64,000 bases of DNA from Tetrahymena thermophila SB210 (taxonomy: Eukaryota > Ciliophora > Oligohymenophorea > Hymenostomatida > Tetrahymenidae). Below are positions 16,001 to 28,181 of this stretch, one piece after another (positions within the stretch are counted from its first letter, which is position 1; every line of letters starts with the position of its first letter). The translations under genes and the position numbers were made by a program. The stretch lies in contig NW_002476351.1 of NCBI RefSeq assembly GCF_000189635.1, forward strand, positions 186,001 to 250,000. Reading direction: 5' to 3'. Below the pieces are notes generated by a model. The model had not been told where the DNA came from. It searched no databases and saw nothing but the letters and a program-made list of their open reading frames with translations.

Positions 16001-17436
16001 TTATTTTATTTTGTAATCTTTTTTTAATTGTTTCTAATTTTATAATTTTGTCTTAATTATAGGGAATCAGCCGTTCTCCTTCTATAGTTATAGCTTACCT
16101 TATTTACACTGAGAAGATCAATGCAAATATTGCTTTAGAAAAACTCAAGAAAAAATACCCATATGCTGATCCTAATTTGGATTTCTAAATCTAACTCAAT
16201 GAGATGTACAAGGAAGTTGTTGAAGATGAAGCACTTTAGCGGTCTCGATAGTCTAGCAACAACTTTACGTGTAAGACTGATGTTTAAGCAAATTAAATTC
16301 ACAATACTCAATCCTAATAGATTTATTCCACTTAAAGCGTTAATATGATTACTGAATAGAAAAAATCTAAGTAATTGGTTAATAGCTCTTCTCATATTAC
16401 TATTAGCACTCCTGACTTGCCTCAATAGAAGCTAAATTATGACTCTTACATGCTAAAATAAGGAAAACCCTCTCAAAGCAGTGCTGTTAACTCTAATTTG
16501 CAATAAAATTAAATTAACAGTTAAAACGGCTTATACCAAAATCAAGGCGTTAAGATATAGATTAATACTATAAACTCTCTCTAAAGCAACACTTCTAGTA
16601 TTGAAATGAAAAATGAGAAAAGAGAAAACTCTTTGTTAAATTAAAGCTAAAACCTTTTACCACTTTAATAAACTTGCATTCCTCCTAAAAATTCTCCTGA
16701 ACAATTCTTCTTAAGACCTGACTTGAAAAATCAGCAAAACTTTACTTTGGAGTAGAAACAATAAATTCTTTTCAAGCGCGTACATTCATAGAATACATAA
16801 AATACTGATGAATCTGATACAGACTCTCCAAAAAATATCAAAAGAAATAACAACATCGAGAATAAGTATTACTTGACTCAGAAAATATAAAAAAGCAGCA
16901 AAGATATAACTAACGAGATAAACAACTCTATAAACAGTCTAGAAAAAAAAGATCAGTTGAATTTTTAGTAAGAGATAACAGTAGAGATTGAAGGCATAAG
17001 CAGTCCTCAAATCTCTGCAAAGTAAGCACTTCAAATGTCAATGCATTCTTAGTAAGAAAACAACTGCGATGAAAATACAGAAATACTAGTTAAATCCCCT
17101 AGCCCAATAAAAAAAAATAACGATAAAATCAATCAAGGAATCAGTATAGGGTATGAAGACAAGGACGAAGACTTAAAAAATAAGCTGTCTGATTCTGATA
17201 TTGATCCGCTCGATTCGACTGACATTCAAGACTTTAATACTGATACAAGTGCATCTTTTTCGTTTGATGTATCATCCAGTTTTAATAATACCAAACATTT
17301 TAAGACTCATAATTTATCATCTAACAGTTCTACAAATTAGAGTAGTAGTACTTAAAATTCTTAAATATCTCACGCAAAATATAATGATAAGCATGAATCT
17401 TCTATCAGTCTAGCTTGCTCAGCTGTATCATCTTGA
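13036..17436 (+). CDS. Dual-specificity protein phosphatase with a long Ser/Asn/Gln-rich tail, 619 aa, 3 exons
   Basis: Cys-based phosphatase of the DUSP family, which removes phosphate from Tyr and Ser/Thr in partner proteins. Exons: 13036-13291, 14464-14693, 16063-17436; phases agree. The domain starts near residue 75 with KIIEGIYVG and continues through a HIINCSP-type core. It has a general-acid Asp in NIQDNWKTN and the signature HCNQGISRS, with catalytic Cys160 and Arg166 split exactly across the exon 2/3 junction. After about residue 225 comes a ~390-aa low-complexity tail rich in S, N, Q, T and K, with an acidic stretch (DKDEDL) near the end. That tail is far longer than in animal DUSPs of this type and may carry regulatory phosphosites. 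Its two introns are 1.17 and 1.37 kb, by far the longest in the window. The target is unknown. Confidence 0.92.
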
Positions 17437-19956
17437 TCGAACTGAGTAGCAATTACAATAAATTAACAATTTCTCTATTAACTTTTACAATAAAATAAAA
17501 CCTAAAAACTCAATTTAAACCTCAAGAGCTTCTAGTATAACCCATAGTCTACTTCATGCAAAAATTGTCCCCAAACAATTTTACAAACAAGCTACCAAAT
17601 ACAATTTTGCAAAATCAACTAAGTTTTATATTCGAAGTCATCTTAATCTTTTTTGCTAAAACAACCAACAAACAATAAAAAAAAAATCTATTGTTTTGAA
17701 TTGAAATGAGCGAACATAAAATTAATTAAATAAATATATAAAAGCTCCCTCATAATTCAATTCTAATTGAATAAATAGATTTTTATATAAGCTTTTTTAA
17801 TCATAAATTTCCTAAAACAATCAATAAATCAATTAAACACTACAATAAATATTATTGAAATACTCAAGCTGGACCACATTAAAAACAATTTAATTTATTT
17901 TCCTATTCAATTAATTACTTTCTAAAAATCTAACAATATTTGGATTTTGAAATAATAACTTAAATTAATAATAAAAACATAAATCAATCAATCAATCAAT
18001 GAATAAATAAAATAATAATAATATTACTAGTTAAAATTTATTTAATTTTGACATATCTTCTATAAAAATTAATAACCAACGGAGATAGATAGATTAAAAA
18101 GAGTTTCTTCAAGACAGCAATCAATATTTTATCAAAATCTATTTCTAGAACCATGAGCAGCGTTATGTAGAAAAAAGAAGATTCTTTACTATCAATTTAA
18201 TAATTAGAGTGAAATTGACAAATCATAAACAAATAATACAAAATTTGGACCTACCGACAAACAAATAAATATTTCTATTACTTTGTAATTTAATTGAAGT
18301 AAAAATTTTGTACTAAATTCAAGCTTAAATAATCAGATTGCAAACAATACATACAATATCTTAAATATCATAATTCTTTAATTTGATTTTAAGAGAGTGT
18401 ATTTTATTTAGCATCTGTTCAATCTTCTATCAAACATAATTATAGTCAAAATTAATAATAAATTTACAAAGTATCGCAATCACTTAAATCATCATAATTA
18501 TCAAACAATCAATCAATCGTCTTATTCTTCTTCGAAACTTAATAAAATTTATTATTAAGCTATAGAGTTTCTTCAATAAATAAATGAGTATAATAAAAGC
18601 TTGTAATTCAAAATCCTTAAAATTATTAAAAAAATTTACTAAAAATAAAAACTAAAATATTTAAATGTTTTAAAATTTATTTACTATCTTAGACTTGTAT
18701 ATAATTTCATAACTTACTTTATAAAATTAATTTCAACTTCCAATTTATTTATTTATTTTTATTTATTGTTTGCGCGACTTTTGGTAAATTCTATTGGAGA
18801 TTCTAATATGATTTTTTTTTTTATTTCATAGATTTTGTTTGTAAAGGTTCTGAGGTAGCTAATAATTAATAAAATGTTATGTTACGTATTTTATCGGGGG
18901 AAAGCAGGGTGTTTTAGCAGATTAACAGAACTAAAAATGAAGCTGCTGTAATTCTCTTCAAATATAATATTCAAATTTTTATTTAGAACAATCACTAAAA
19001 ATGAAGAATAATTACTGATTAAGAAGTTAGGTTTCTTCCAATTTAAAAGGTGGTATATGTAAGTATTTATTCAGTCGTAGATAAATTAATTATTGTACTA
19101 TAAAAAAGTTTCTTAGTACGATAAAAGAGATTACTGAAGATAGGAAAATTAAGAAGAAGGTCAATATCTTTTAAATGATATATTAATTTCTATTAAATTT
19201 CAATATTATGAAGTTATACCAAAATAAATTAGTTTGAGAAAATATATCTTTTAAATGAACCAATTATTTTACTTAATGTTTACTAGTAATTAAGTACACT
19301 CAAAATTATTTAAGCTATTACTAGTACAATCAACTAATAAAAATTAAAAACCTATAAATTTATATTTATTTAACATGATAATAATTTTCTCAAATTACTG
19401 TTAAATATTTCTTATTATATTTACTTAAATTTATTCCACGTAATGAAATGCAAAAAAAAAGGTTTTTCTATTTGAATTTGATAAGGTCAATTACAGAAAA
19501 TAGAAAATTATAAAATACAGAGGATCTTGGTTACTTATAGACTTATACACAAATTATATTTTTAGCTCCTATTATTAAAGGTTTACTTTGAAATTAAAAA
19601 ACTAGCAATTTCTTTTATTAAATTTATTTTCCTATTTTTAAATTCTTTTTAGAGGATTTATTTAGTATCCCTTAACAGATAAAGAAATAAATATGAGTGA
19701 GGTTAATTTTAGATTAATTGTATTGTTTGTGCTTTTCATATTAGATTAATCTTTCAGATAAATTTGTTTTCTGTAGCAATTTCTATTTCCATATCTTTAT
19801 ATTATAAAATGAAATATGATTTACTTATTAAACATCTATATTTAATATATAATTATCTATCTATCTATTAATCAATTAATTAATTTGATTTATCCAGCTA
19901 GAAGCTATAATTATCAAAATAAAATTATATAATATATTTACCATTCATTTCTTTAG
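17437..19956. other. Gene-poor region with a possible degraded exon
   Basis: No complete gene. About 18832-19004 gives a coding-looking frame behind a plausible acceptor AG (18830-18831), and ~19020-19240 holds another in a different register (see findings). The rest is AT-rich and empty to my eye. Confidence 0.5.
18832..19004 (+). pseudogene. Possible orphan exon or gene remnant
   Basis: Behind a plausible 3' splice site, 57 codons read as protein-like sequence (SGESRVFQQINRTKNEAA) with G/C-richer codons than its surroundings, then hit TGA at 19002-19004. I found no start exon, and the next coding-like stretch (to ~19240) is in another register with no GT donor between. It is therefore either a decayed gene or one whose splicing I cannot see. 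Family not recognised. Confidence 0.25.
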
Positions 19957-20462
19957 TCAAAAATATTTAGCATGACATTCTTGTTTCCCTATTTGATTTA
20001 TAAAATAACTTTAAACTAATTCAAGTTAATATTCTCTTATATACCCATCTCTATAATCATTAAGCCCATAAAGCACATCCAATTCTTTATCTTAAGGAGC
20101 GTTGAAACAGTTTAATTTAGATTTTATATGCACACTACATGAAGTGCAACTCAGCTCTTTGTTACAAATTCCAAATAAGTGAAGTTTTTAATCGACAGCA
20201 GGCATAGTTATTTCCATTAAATTATCTCCTATAAATAGAATTATTATTTAAAGGTAACATTTAAGTTTTAAAAAGCATAATTTTATGATACCTTCCTTGC
20301 CATATATTATTGATTTTACATTATCTTAAGTGACAAAAATTCTAATTCTAATAATAAAATAGTAAATGAAATTTGAATAACCTAACTATAAACAACAAAT
20401 TAATACTAATCTTTTTATTTGCCTCCAAACAATTTCCCTACACCTGATAAAAAGCTTTTCAT
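19957..20462 (-). CDS. Ferredoxin-fold (adrenodoxin-type) protein lacking the fourth cluster Cys, 127 aa, 3 exons
   Basis: Exons (complement): 20407-20462, 20292-20347, 19957-20228, with introns of 59 and 63 nt. The N-terminus (MKSFLSGVGKLFGGK) is short, basic and amphipathic, so a mitochondrial location is plausible. The body follows the vertebrate-type 2Fe-2S ferredoxin pattern: a beta region, GKEGDNLMEI, then FGICNKELSCTSCSVHI with Cys59, 65 and 68 in C-x5-C-x2-C spacing, then KELDVLYGLNDYRD. Where the family has its fourth ligand (RLGCQ), this protein reads IREYQLEL, aligning Tyr104 with the missing Cys. It therefore probably does not hold a normal 2Fe-2S cluster. Known three-Cys ferredoxin-like proteins include a structural bridge subunit of mitochondrial complex I in plants and ciliates; that role is my inference. 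An unseen 3' exon could restore the Cys, though I found none. Confidence 0.78.
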
Positions 20463-20667
20463 TATAAACTAAACTAAAAAATTAAAATTGTTATAAATAT
20501 TGTAAAAATTTATTGCTAAAAATAAATTTATTAATTAACTTTTTCAAATCAGCCAAAATAATCTTGAATATTCGATAAAATTTTTATTTCTACTTTGTTT
20601 TTTTTGAATCTAAATTCAAATAAATGGCAAGCATGTTAAAGCAACTAAAACTAATTATGCCTGTTTA

Positions 20668-21433
20668 TCTTTTTGAATATTAAATCCTTTAATATATAGA
20701 CAAAATTTATAAAACTAATGACTCAATATAAAAAATACTTTATAAAAATATGTTTGTAAAATATAAGTAGATAAGTAAGTAAGTAAGCATATACAGTAAG
20801 TAGTTTTTTCTGCCACAAAATATTTAGTTATTTAACAATTTATTTTTTTATTTATTATGCTAGCTAGCTATTTTGTTTTATTATTATCATTATTATTAAT
20901 TTTAATTATTTCTATACATTTAATAAACTTAAAATATTATTGTGATTATATGTTTGTTTTACTTTATTAAAATTTCTTGCATGCAAGTTTCACAATTTCT
21001 TTCTTAAAAGCAAGTACTGTGATCAAGTGTGTCACATTATCTTTTTGCATTTTAAATCGATATAGACAATATTTATAAAACTTTAAGACTCAATATAAAA
21101 AATACTTTATAAAAATATGTATGTATGTATGTATGTATGTAAAATGTAAGTAGATAAGTATATACAGTAAGTAGTTTATCCTGCAACAAAATATTTAGTT
21201 ATTGAACAATTTATTTTTTTATTTATTATGCTAGCTAGCTATTTTGTAAAATTATTTATTATTATCATTATTATTAATTTTAATTATTTCTATTCATTTA
21301 ATAAACTTAAAATATTATTGTGATTATATGTTTGTTTTACTTTATTAAAATTTCTTTATTCAATTTTCGTGCATGCAAGTTTCACAATTCTTTTCTTAAA
21401 AGCAAGTACGGTGATAAAGTGTATCACATTTCT
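20668..21433. repeat. Tandem segmental duplication (~370-bp unit) that includes the 3' end of the RH-domain gene
   Basis: Copy 1 (about 20668-21038) and copy 2 (about 21039-21433) are highly similar, offset by about 367 bp (e.g. actcaatata at 20721 and 21088). Copy 2 contains the last codons of the RH-domain gene (21360-23766). Copy 1 carries a diverged version of that coding end near 20978-21038, outside the gene. A (TATG)n microsatellite has expanded in copy 2 (~21118-21141). Confidence 0.9.
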
Positions 21434-23766
21434 CACAAAGAGAAGTATTCTTAATATCAAATAAATATATTTTTTAGGGTTATTTACAAAGTGAGCACTC
21501 AATTCCTTTCTTTTGGCATTTCTTTTTTTAGAATTAGTAAATTTAAAATTATTTCCTTAATAAAAAATATGGAGTTCAATCTATAAAATTTAATACAAAT
21601 CTAAATCATATAAACATTTTTAAAGGTTTAAGGAAAGCCATTTTTCAAATTTGTTTAAGATAAATAAAAATAAATTTTTTTACCTCACATTCTTGTACAT
21701 GAGTTTAGAATAATTTATAAGTTTCTTCCACTTGTTTGGGTAAAGAGCCGTTATTTATATCATAGAAATTCTTGAGACTGAAAATATTTGGCTTAATCAA
21801 TAAATTAAGACTGTTTTCAAGATATTTTTCAAGGTATTCTGGATGACATAAAAAGTTATATAAAAGATATATCTGTCTTTTTAAGATCTAATTAATATTT
21901 TAAATTTAATTAAAAACAATTTATTTATTTATTGATTTTACCATAAAATCACCAAGAATTTAGTTACTCTGGACTACTTAATCACTGTATTCGAATTAAA
22001 TTATAGGTTTTGCATAAAGATTATTTATTTCTTTTTCTGCTTTTTTACATACTTTGTATGAAGTCAAGTCAAAAGATTCTAAAGCCTTCCAAGGAATTGG
22101 TTTTTTATCTACTGCTATACAATTATAGCAGTACCAGAAGCCTGTGTAGTGACAAAAATATGCATTATTCTTTTAAATAAATTAACAAATATGTTAAAAT
22201 AAAAGAAGATTTTTTTGTATAAAATAATATTTGAATTGGTTTTCTAAAATTAGAAGAATTCAAATTAAATTACAAAAATAATGTATTCAAATAAAATTTA
22301 AATTGTTTACTCCGATTAGGTAGAGACCTTTTGATATTTTAGCTTGGCACTCATGACATTTTCCGTCCTATCCTGAAATCTTCAATTAAGAATAATGATA
22401 ACTTTTATATTTTTTAACTAATTAATTAATAAATAATGTACTGTGCTTTAAACTTGGAATTTATCAGAGAATCTCTCTGTTATGTTAGCGTATCTGGTTT
22501 TGAATAGATACTCAGAAGGAAGTTTTCTTTTTGTATACTTCCCTTCATCAGGAGTTGGAGTCACCAACTTTGGATAAAGATTAGCCATAGAGTCAGAATT
22601 TGCTAAGGTGGCTCTATTGGCACCATGAGGATTGAATAAAGCAGTTGATGATCTTCCGTTAGCTAACAAAAGTTTAACATCAATATTCATATTATTTCTT
22701 CCTGTTCTATCTTCTTCCTAATTATATGAAAAATGCATTGAATAAAAATATTTTTTTAATTCTCTTTTAGATCTTAAAGTGAAGTTATTTTTCATTCATT
22801 AAAATAATGAAACAAGTGCTTACTGATTCCTCAACTACTCTTGAAATTTAAGAAATTCCATTGATTTCAATTTTTATAGAAGAATTCTAATTTTCTTTAA
22901 GCCTAAGACTGTTATTCATGTTAACAGGGGTCTCTTAGTTTGATAATAGATGCTTTGCTTTATTAAAATAGAAAATAATTTTTTTACTGAATAACTTTTT
23001 CTATGATAAAATTAATTACGAGTGATATCAACTATACTAGGAACAACAGTATAATTAGATAAAAGGTTGTTTTAATGGTTTAGATTATGATTATTTGTAT
23101 TGTTTGGAGTTAGTTATGTATTTTAATTTTATGCCTATTATTAGTTTTAATTACCAACTGGAAGAAATTTGGCATCTTTGATTCCTTATTCCTAAACATA
23201 CTTTTCAAAGTACTAAGGTAATCTGCCACTAATTTTATAATTTTATTACTGCAACATCTTAGATAATTCAACTAATTTAACAAAATTTTATCTAAAGCAG
23301 CTTTCTACTTTGTATTAAGATAAAAAATCAGTTGCTGCAATATGATCAAAAACATTGTCTAAAGTTTTTTGCGAAATTTCAAGCAGAATCCAAAGTTTTA
23401 GCTTTTATTTATCTTGAGGAATTGTTGTGCATTTTTATTTGATAAATTCTAAGGCATATCTTCCTACAAGAAAATTATTTACATGAGTCCAAATATCACT
23501 TTCACTTTCTGAAGGATCAAGTTTGTCTTTCAGTATTTATGTTATGCAAAAAACTAGTTAGCTAATAATTTTATCCTCCTAAGAGAGAGTAATTTCACTC
23601 ATTTATCTGTCAATATCTTATTCGCTATTAACATATCTCGCATCAACAACACATTTGTTTTGTAATTATATTATTGCGCTCTAAAGTTCCTATATTTTAT
23701 TATCTAATTAAAATAGTTTGACTAAATCCTTTTGTTATGTTCAAAATTTACTATCATACCTGTCAT
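21360..23766 (-). CDS. Rubicon-homology (RH/DUF4206) zinc-binding protein, DEF8/PLEKHM-like, 602 aa, 8 exons
   Basis: Exons (complement): 23760-23766, 22988-23721, 22824-22952, 22442-22717, 22311-22379, 21942-22169, 21684-21887, 21360-21521; phases sum to 603 codons. The N-terminal half has a short coiled coil, then a helical region reminiscent of a RUN domain (KLWILLEISQKTLDNVF). A low-complexity linker follows. The C-terminal ~220 residues carry the Cys/His ladder of the RH domain: CHEC, YTGFWYCYNC, PIPWKALESFDLTSYKVC, HVQEC, CQKKGIECSLC, CEKC, a lone CF, and CETC at the end. RH proteins (Rubicon, Pacer, PLEKHM1, DEF8) bind Rab7 and act in late endosome, lysosome and autophagy traffic, so a similar role is likely. 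The first two introns are only 38 and 35 nt and exon 1 only 7 nt, so the start is the least certain part. Confidence 0.85.
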
Positions 23767-24984
23767 TTTATTTGCTTTTTTAATATTTGGTTTTTAACAA
23801 ATGCTAGCCAATAATAAATAGCCTGCCTTTTCAATTTAAAATAATTAAAGCTAAAAAAATAATATAATTCACAACTATAAATTATTATTTAATTTTTAAG
23901 ATAAATTTTTTATTTGTTTTTCAGAGAGTTTTCTATTTCAATATCAACTAAATTTTTATCTCTCTTTTTGAAATAGAAATAAGCCTAATTATATAGTTAA
24001 ATGAATTTATTTTAAATAGTTTGTGATTCTAGCTTTTAGAGAGGACAACCAACTACTTTTCATAAATCTTTTTTTATCAAAAATATTTTATTGTTTGAGT
24101 TTACTATTTTGTTTTTGTTGCAAAAGAAGTTTTTACTTTACTTTAAATTGATATCATCAATAAATCTTTATCTTTTATTTAATTAAATTAGTTGACGTAG
24201 TTTTATATTTCTAGAAGAGCTGCTTTCAAAAATACTAAATGAAAATACACTGTTTTAAACTAGAATTAATTAAATTTAGTAGCAAGTTATCAATATTTAT
24301 TAAAATAATATTTTTTAAATTTGAGATAATTATTCATTATAAAATTTTTTAATTTTACTAAAATAGAAAACTAGAATATTTCTAATAAATTTGAATATTT
24401 GACTTTATTTCATAAAAAATTTATTATTCTTTTTTACAACTCTAAATATGTTAAATGAAAATAAAATCTTTTATAAAGTAATATAAAAAAATGAAATATT
24501 TTTGGATAATTTAATTAAAAAAATGAAATATTTTTGATTTAATTAAAAAAATAATTTTTATTCATAATTTTTTAAATTTTAATAAATATTTTTGAATAAA
24601 TTTTAAATTAAAAAACAAACAGTTGAATAAAATGATTTATTTGTTTGCTGAATAATTAAATATTTTTATAAAATTATTGGGATGGATTAATTTAGATTGT
24701 AAAGAGAAAATGGATGATTTTAAAAATAAATTGCTTACCTTCTTTTATTTATTCACTCACTAGTAGCATTTATAGGCTGTGATTTTAAGATATTTGATCA
24801 ATAAAAGGGTAAATTTAGTATGTAAATTAATATAGTCAAGATAAGATAAAAATAATTATAAAATAATTAACAAAAAAATTGCTGACATTCAATTTGTCAT
24901 TAAATTTAAAAGCCATCAGATAAAACTCACTTAGAGATTAGATAAACCAATAAAATAAACAAATAGCATAAATAAATATAAGAA
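23767..24984. other. Intergenic region between divergent genes
   Basis: Lies between the start of the RH gene (minus) and the start of the PWP1-like gene (plus), so it should hold both promoters. A short minus-strand frame near 24060 is probably chance. Otherwise AT-rich and empty. Confidence 0.5.
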
Positions 24985-27347
24985 ATGGATTAAAACGTTG
25001 TAAGTTCTTTAGTTTGGGTTAAGAGAGGTTTTGCTAAGGCAAACCCTATTGAATTCGAAATGAATGAATAAGATGTTAATGAAATGAAAAAAGATCCTTT
25101 GGTCAAAAAGAAGTACATACAAATATTTCTTTCACAAACATATTTTTTAAGGTTCTAATATATTATCATTAAATAGCGCTAATAGGGAATTAGGTAAGGA
25201 AATTGAGGATGAAAATGAGTTTGAAGATGTTGATGATGACGATGAAGAAGAAAGTAATTAACTAATAAATAAATTATTATGATAATTGCAAGCACCTTAA
25301 ATTTTAAAAATGCTAATTTTAAATATTTTATAAATTTTGTAGACTTGCCAGTATTTGCTTAAGAAATTGAAATGCTTAAAAACGAAAACATGGTCGACCA
25401 AGATGGTAATCCTCTAGTAAAAAATTATTTATTTTGCATATTTACATTATTCTACTGAGTATAGTAATAAAATAAATGTTCTACACCAGTCAATCCAAAT
25501 CAAATGAAGAGTTATATTTAATTTCATTCATAAAAATAAAGGGCTTTGATGAAATGTCTGAAGAAGAAAAAGAAGATTTTTAAATTAAGCCAAACGATGC
25601 ACTTATTGTAGCTGCTAAAATTGTAATTAATATATTTCAAGCATTTTTCAAAGTTCTAGTTAGTTATATTAATCCTTATCAATAATCAAAATAGGAAAAG
25701 GAATTTTCAAGCTTAGAAGTTTATGTTTATGAAGAAGACAGAAACAACTTGTTTGTTCATCACGAAATTTAATTGTCTGCTTTCCCTCTTTGCCTTGAAT
25801 GGTTGAGAGTTGATCCTTCCTCATTTGATGCTTCAGTTTAAAAACCTGGTATTAATATATAAATAGATTTTTTCAATAAATAAATAGATAGATAGATATC
25901 TCTACTTATTGTCATAGATTTAAATTAATTAATAATTTTGTTAACAAAAAAAGGAAATTTTGCAATCGTTGGATCTTTCTTACCTGAAATTGAAGTATGG
26001 AATCTCGATGTTTTAAATATTATTGAACCTACTTTTACTCTTGGTGGTGAAGTTTAATAAAATTCCAAGAAAGTTAAGAAGTTTAAAAAGCCTAAATAAC
26101 AATTGAAGCCTGGCAGTCACGCAGATGCAGTTTTATCTCTTAACATTAATCCATTCAGACAGTAATCATTTATTATTTGATATATTTTCAATATTCTTAT
26201 ATTAATTTTATCAATAAAACAAAAAGAAATGTCTTAGCTTCAGGTTCTGCTGATAATACAGTTAAGATTTGGGATCTTGGCTAACAAAAGAACATTTTTA
26301 CATACACTCATCACACAAACAAAGTAAAAAATCAATAATTTTTAACTATTTAGCTGGACCATATTTAATTCAAAAGTTCTTTATGATAAATAGACTTTAT
26401 TAACTTTAGTTTATTTTACAAGTTTTAGCGCCTTACTTATATTTTATCAATTAAATTTATTTTAATAACTCATTTTGAAGCATTAAATGAAGTTTTTTTA
26501 TTTAATTAAAGGTTCAAGTAGTTTCATGGAATAAACAAGAAGAATCTATTTTGTTATCAGGAGGCTATGACAGAAAAATCTGCATGTTCGATGTCAAAAA
26601 TCCTTAAAATATAGTAATTAATTAATTAAAATTAAAGTTAGATTAAAATTAAATTAAAAAATTAGTTAAGTTGCAAAATTTAATCAGATATTGAAAGTGC
26701 CATTTGGGATCCTACTAATTCTAATTAAATTATTTTCTCAACTGAAGATGGATATGTTTCTTGCATTGATGCTAGAAAGTTCAATTTAGATTACTTATTC
26801 CACTTTTAGAGCCATGAAAAATCTACTACTAGTGTTAGTATGAGTCCTAAAGTTGGAGGTATGCTTGCCACCACTTCAATTGATCATTCAGTTAAAATTT
26901 GGGATATCACTCAAATCACTAATAAAAGACCTAAATTAGTTTCATAAAAAAATCCTTCAGCAGTAATTTTAATTTAAGTTTATTTGAAAAGGAATTAAAT
27001 GCTCATTTGTTAAATCATAAAATTAGGGTAAATTATTCTGCGGAAGTTTCTATGAAGATTCTCCTTTCGTTTTTGGCTGTGGTAACTCCAAGGGTGAAAT
27101 TTTCATTTGGGATACTACTGAAGATAAAAATATAGTTGAATGCTTCGGAAGCAGAGTTGAAGCTAAATACTAACCAAATATCAGTTTAGTAATAAATTAA
27201 TACAAATGTTAATAAATAAATAATTTAATTTAATTTATAAAATAGTGTACTAAGGATGGTGAAAAGAATTACTTCACTAAAGAAGGAAGAGATGAAGATG
27301 ATGATGAAGCAGACGAAATGGAATAAGAAAATGAAGATATGGTTTGA
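24985..27347 (+). CDS. PWP1: PWP1-type WD40 protein (ribosome biogenesis), ~499 aa, 11 exons
   Basis: Nuclear/nucleolar WD40 protein; PWP1 homologues support rRNA synthesis and 60S maturation. Exons: 24985-25112, 25177-25253, 25343-25416, 25542-25622, 25695-25848, 25954-26161, 26227-26323, 26512 to ~26636, ~26671-26962, 27027-27188, 27246-27347. Family marks are the N-terminal VSSLVWVKRGFAK, the acidic linker, DFQIKPNDALIV, EVYVYEEDR, WNLDVLNIIEP, the basic stretch before PGSHADAVLSL, then WD repeats (ASGSADNTVKIWDL, ATTSIDHSVKIWDI) and an acidic tail. Length matches the family. The junction between exons 8 and 9 is ambiguous: a 34-nt intron (26637-26670) or a 28-nt one (26614-26641) both keep frame up to SDIESAIWDP. 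Sure of the family, less of that one border. Confidence 0.94.
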
Positions 27348-28181
27348 AATTTTTGAAAGCAAAATAAAGAATTTTAATATCTAATTGAATTGGAATTAGA
27401 TCTAATTTAATAAGAACTATTATAATTAATCATATAAAAACAACAATTAAATAAAATAATAATAAAGTATCTTAAAAACACCAATTTTAATCGTTTAATA
27501 ACAATAATTTTAAGTGATTATTTATAAATTCTTAAGATTTCCTAGTTAGTTAATCTATATGTATATATACTGTAAGACTCTTAAATTTATTTTATCTTAT
27601 GCTCCTACTGTCTTTAAATTTTCCAATTTTATTTTTTAGAAATTTATGGTAAAAATTAATTTCAGTGAGAATTAATAAATGAGGTTTTCTGTAATTTTAG
27701 TATTTTTGACACAAATATTATTTAAAATAAAAATAATAACGTTAATGTTGCAAATTAATTTTTTTTTTAATTTAATTTTAATAATTATTTTTAATAGAAT
27801 TTTTATTGCTAATTAAAGGTTAAGTAACTCTTAAGATTATTTAACAATCATAAAGAAAATAATGAAAATGTAAATTTTTTTATTTGTTTGCTACTGTAAA
27901 ATTTAAGAAAGTTAAAATGATGAGTTATATAAAATTGATTGGTTCGAAATTTATAATAGAATACTGAATTATTTTATAAACAATACTGAAGAAATAGAAA
28001 AATTAAAATTAAATGATTAATTACTATAAAAATTAGTTTTAATTATTTTATAATTAGTATAAGAGAAAATGGCATGCGAAAGAGTTTTTAATTTTTAAGA
28101 GCTTTATTTTGTTTATATAGATAGATAGATGGATAAGTAGTTTAATACATTTGTCAAGTAATCAATCAATCAGTCAGTCAG
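27348..28181. other. Intergenic region between convergent genes
   Basis: AT-rich 3' flank shared by PWP1 and the USP gene. No gene seen. A simple repeat (aatcaatcaatcagtcagtcag) abuts the USP stop at 28161-28184. Confidence 0.55.

Noticed and set aside
18152..18212. Short frame starting MSSVMQKKED
   Set aside because: Ends after ~19 codons at TGA and no splice partner was found.
24020..24070. Minus-strand frame MKSSWLSSLKARI as a possible first exon of the RH gene
   Set aside because: It would need a long intron and poor donor; the 7-nt exon with ATG at 23764-23766 fits phase with a better GT-AG intron.
27930..27970. tRNA-like T-loop word ggttcgaaat
   Set aside because: No acceptor, D or anticodon stem can be built around it.
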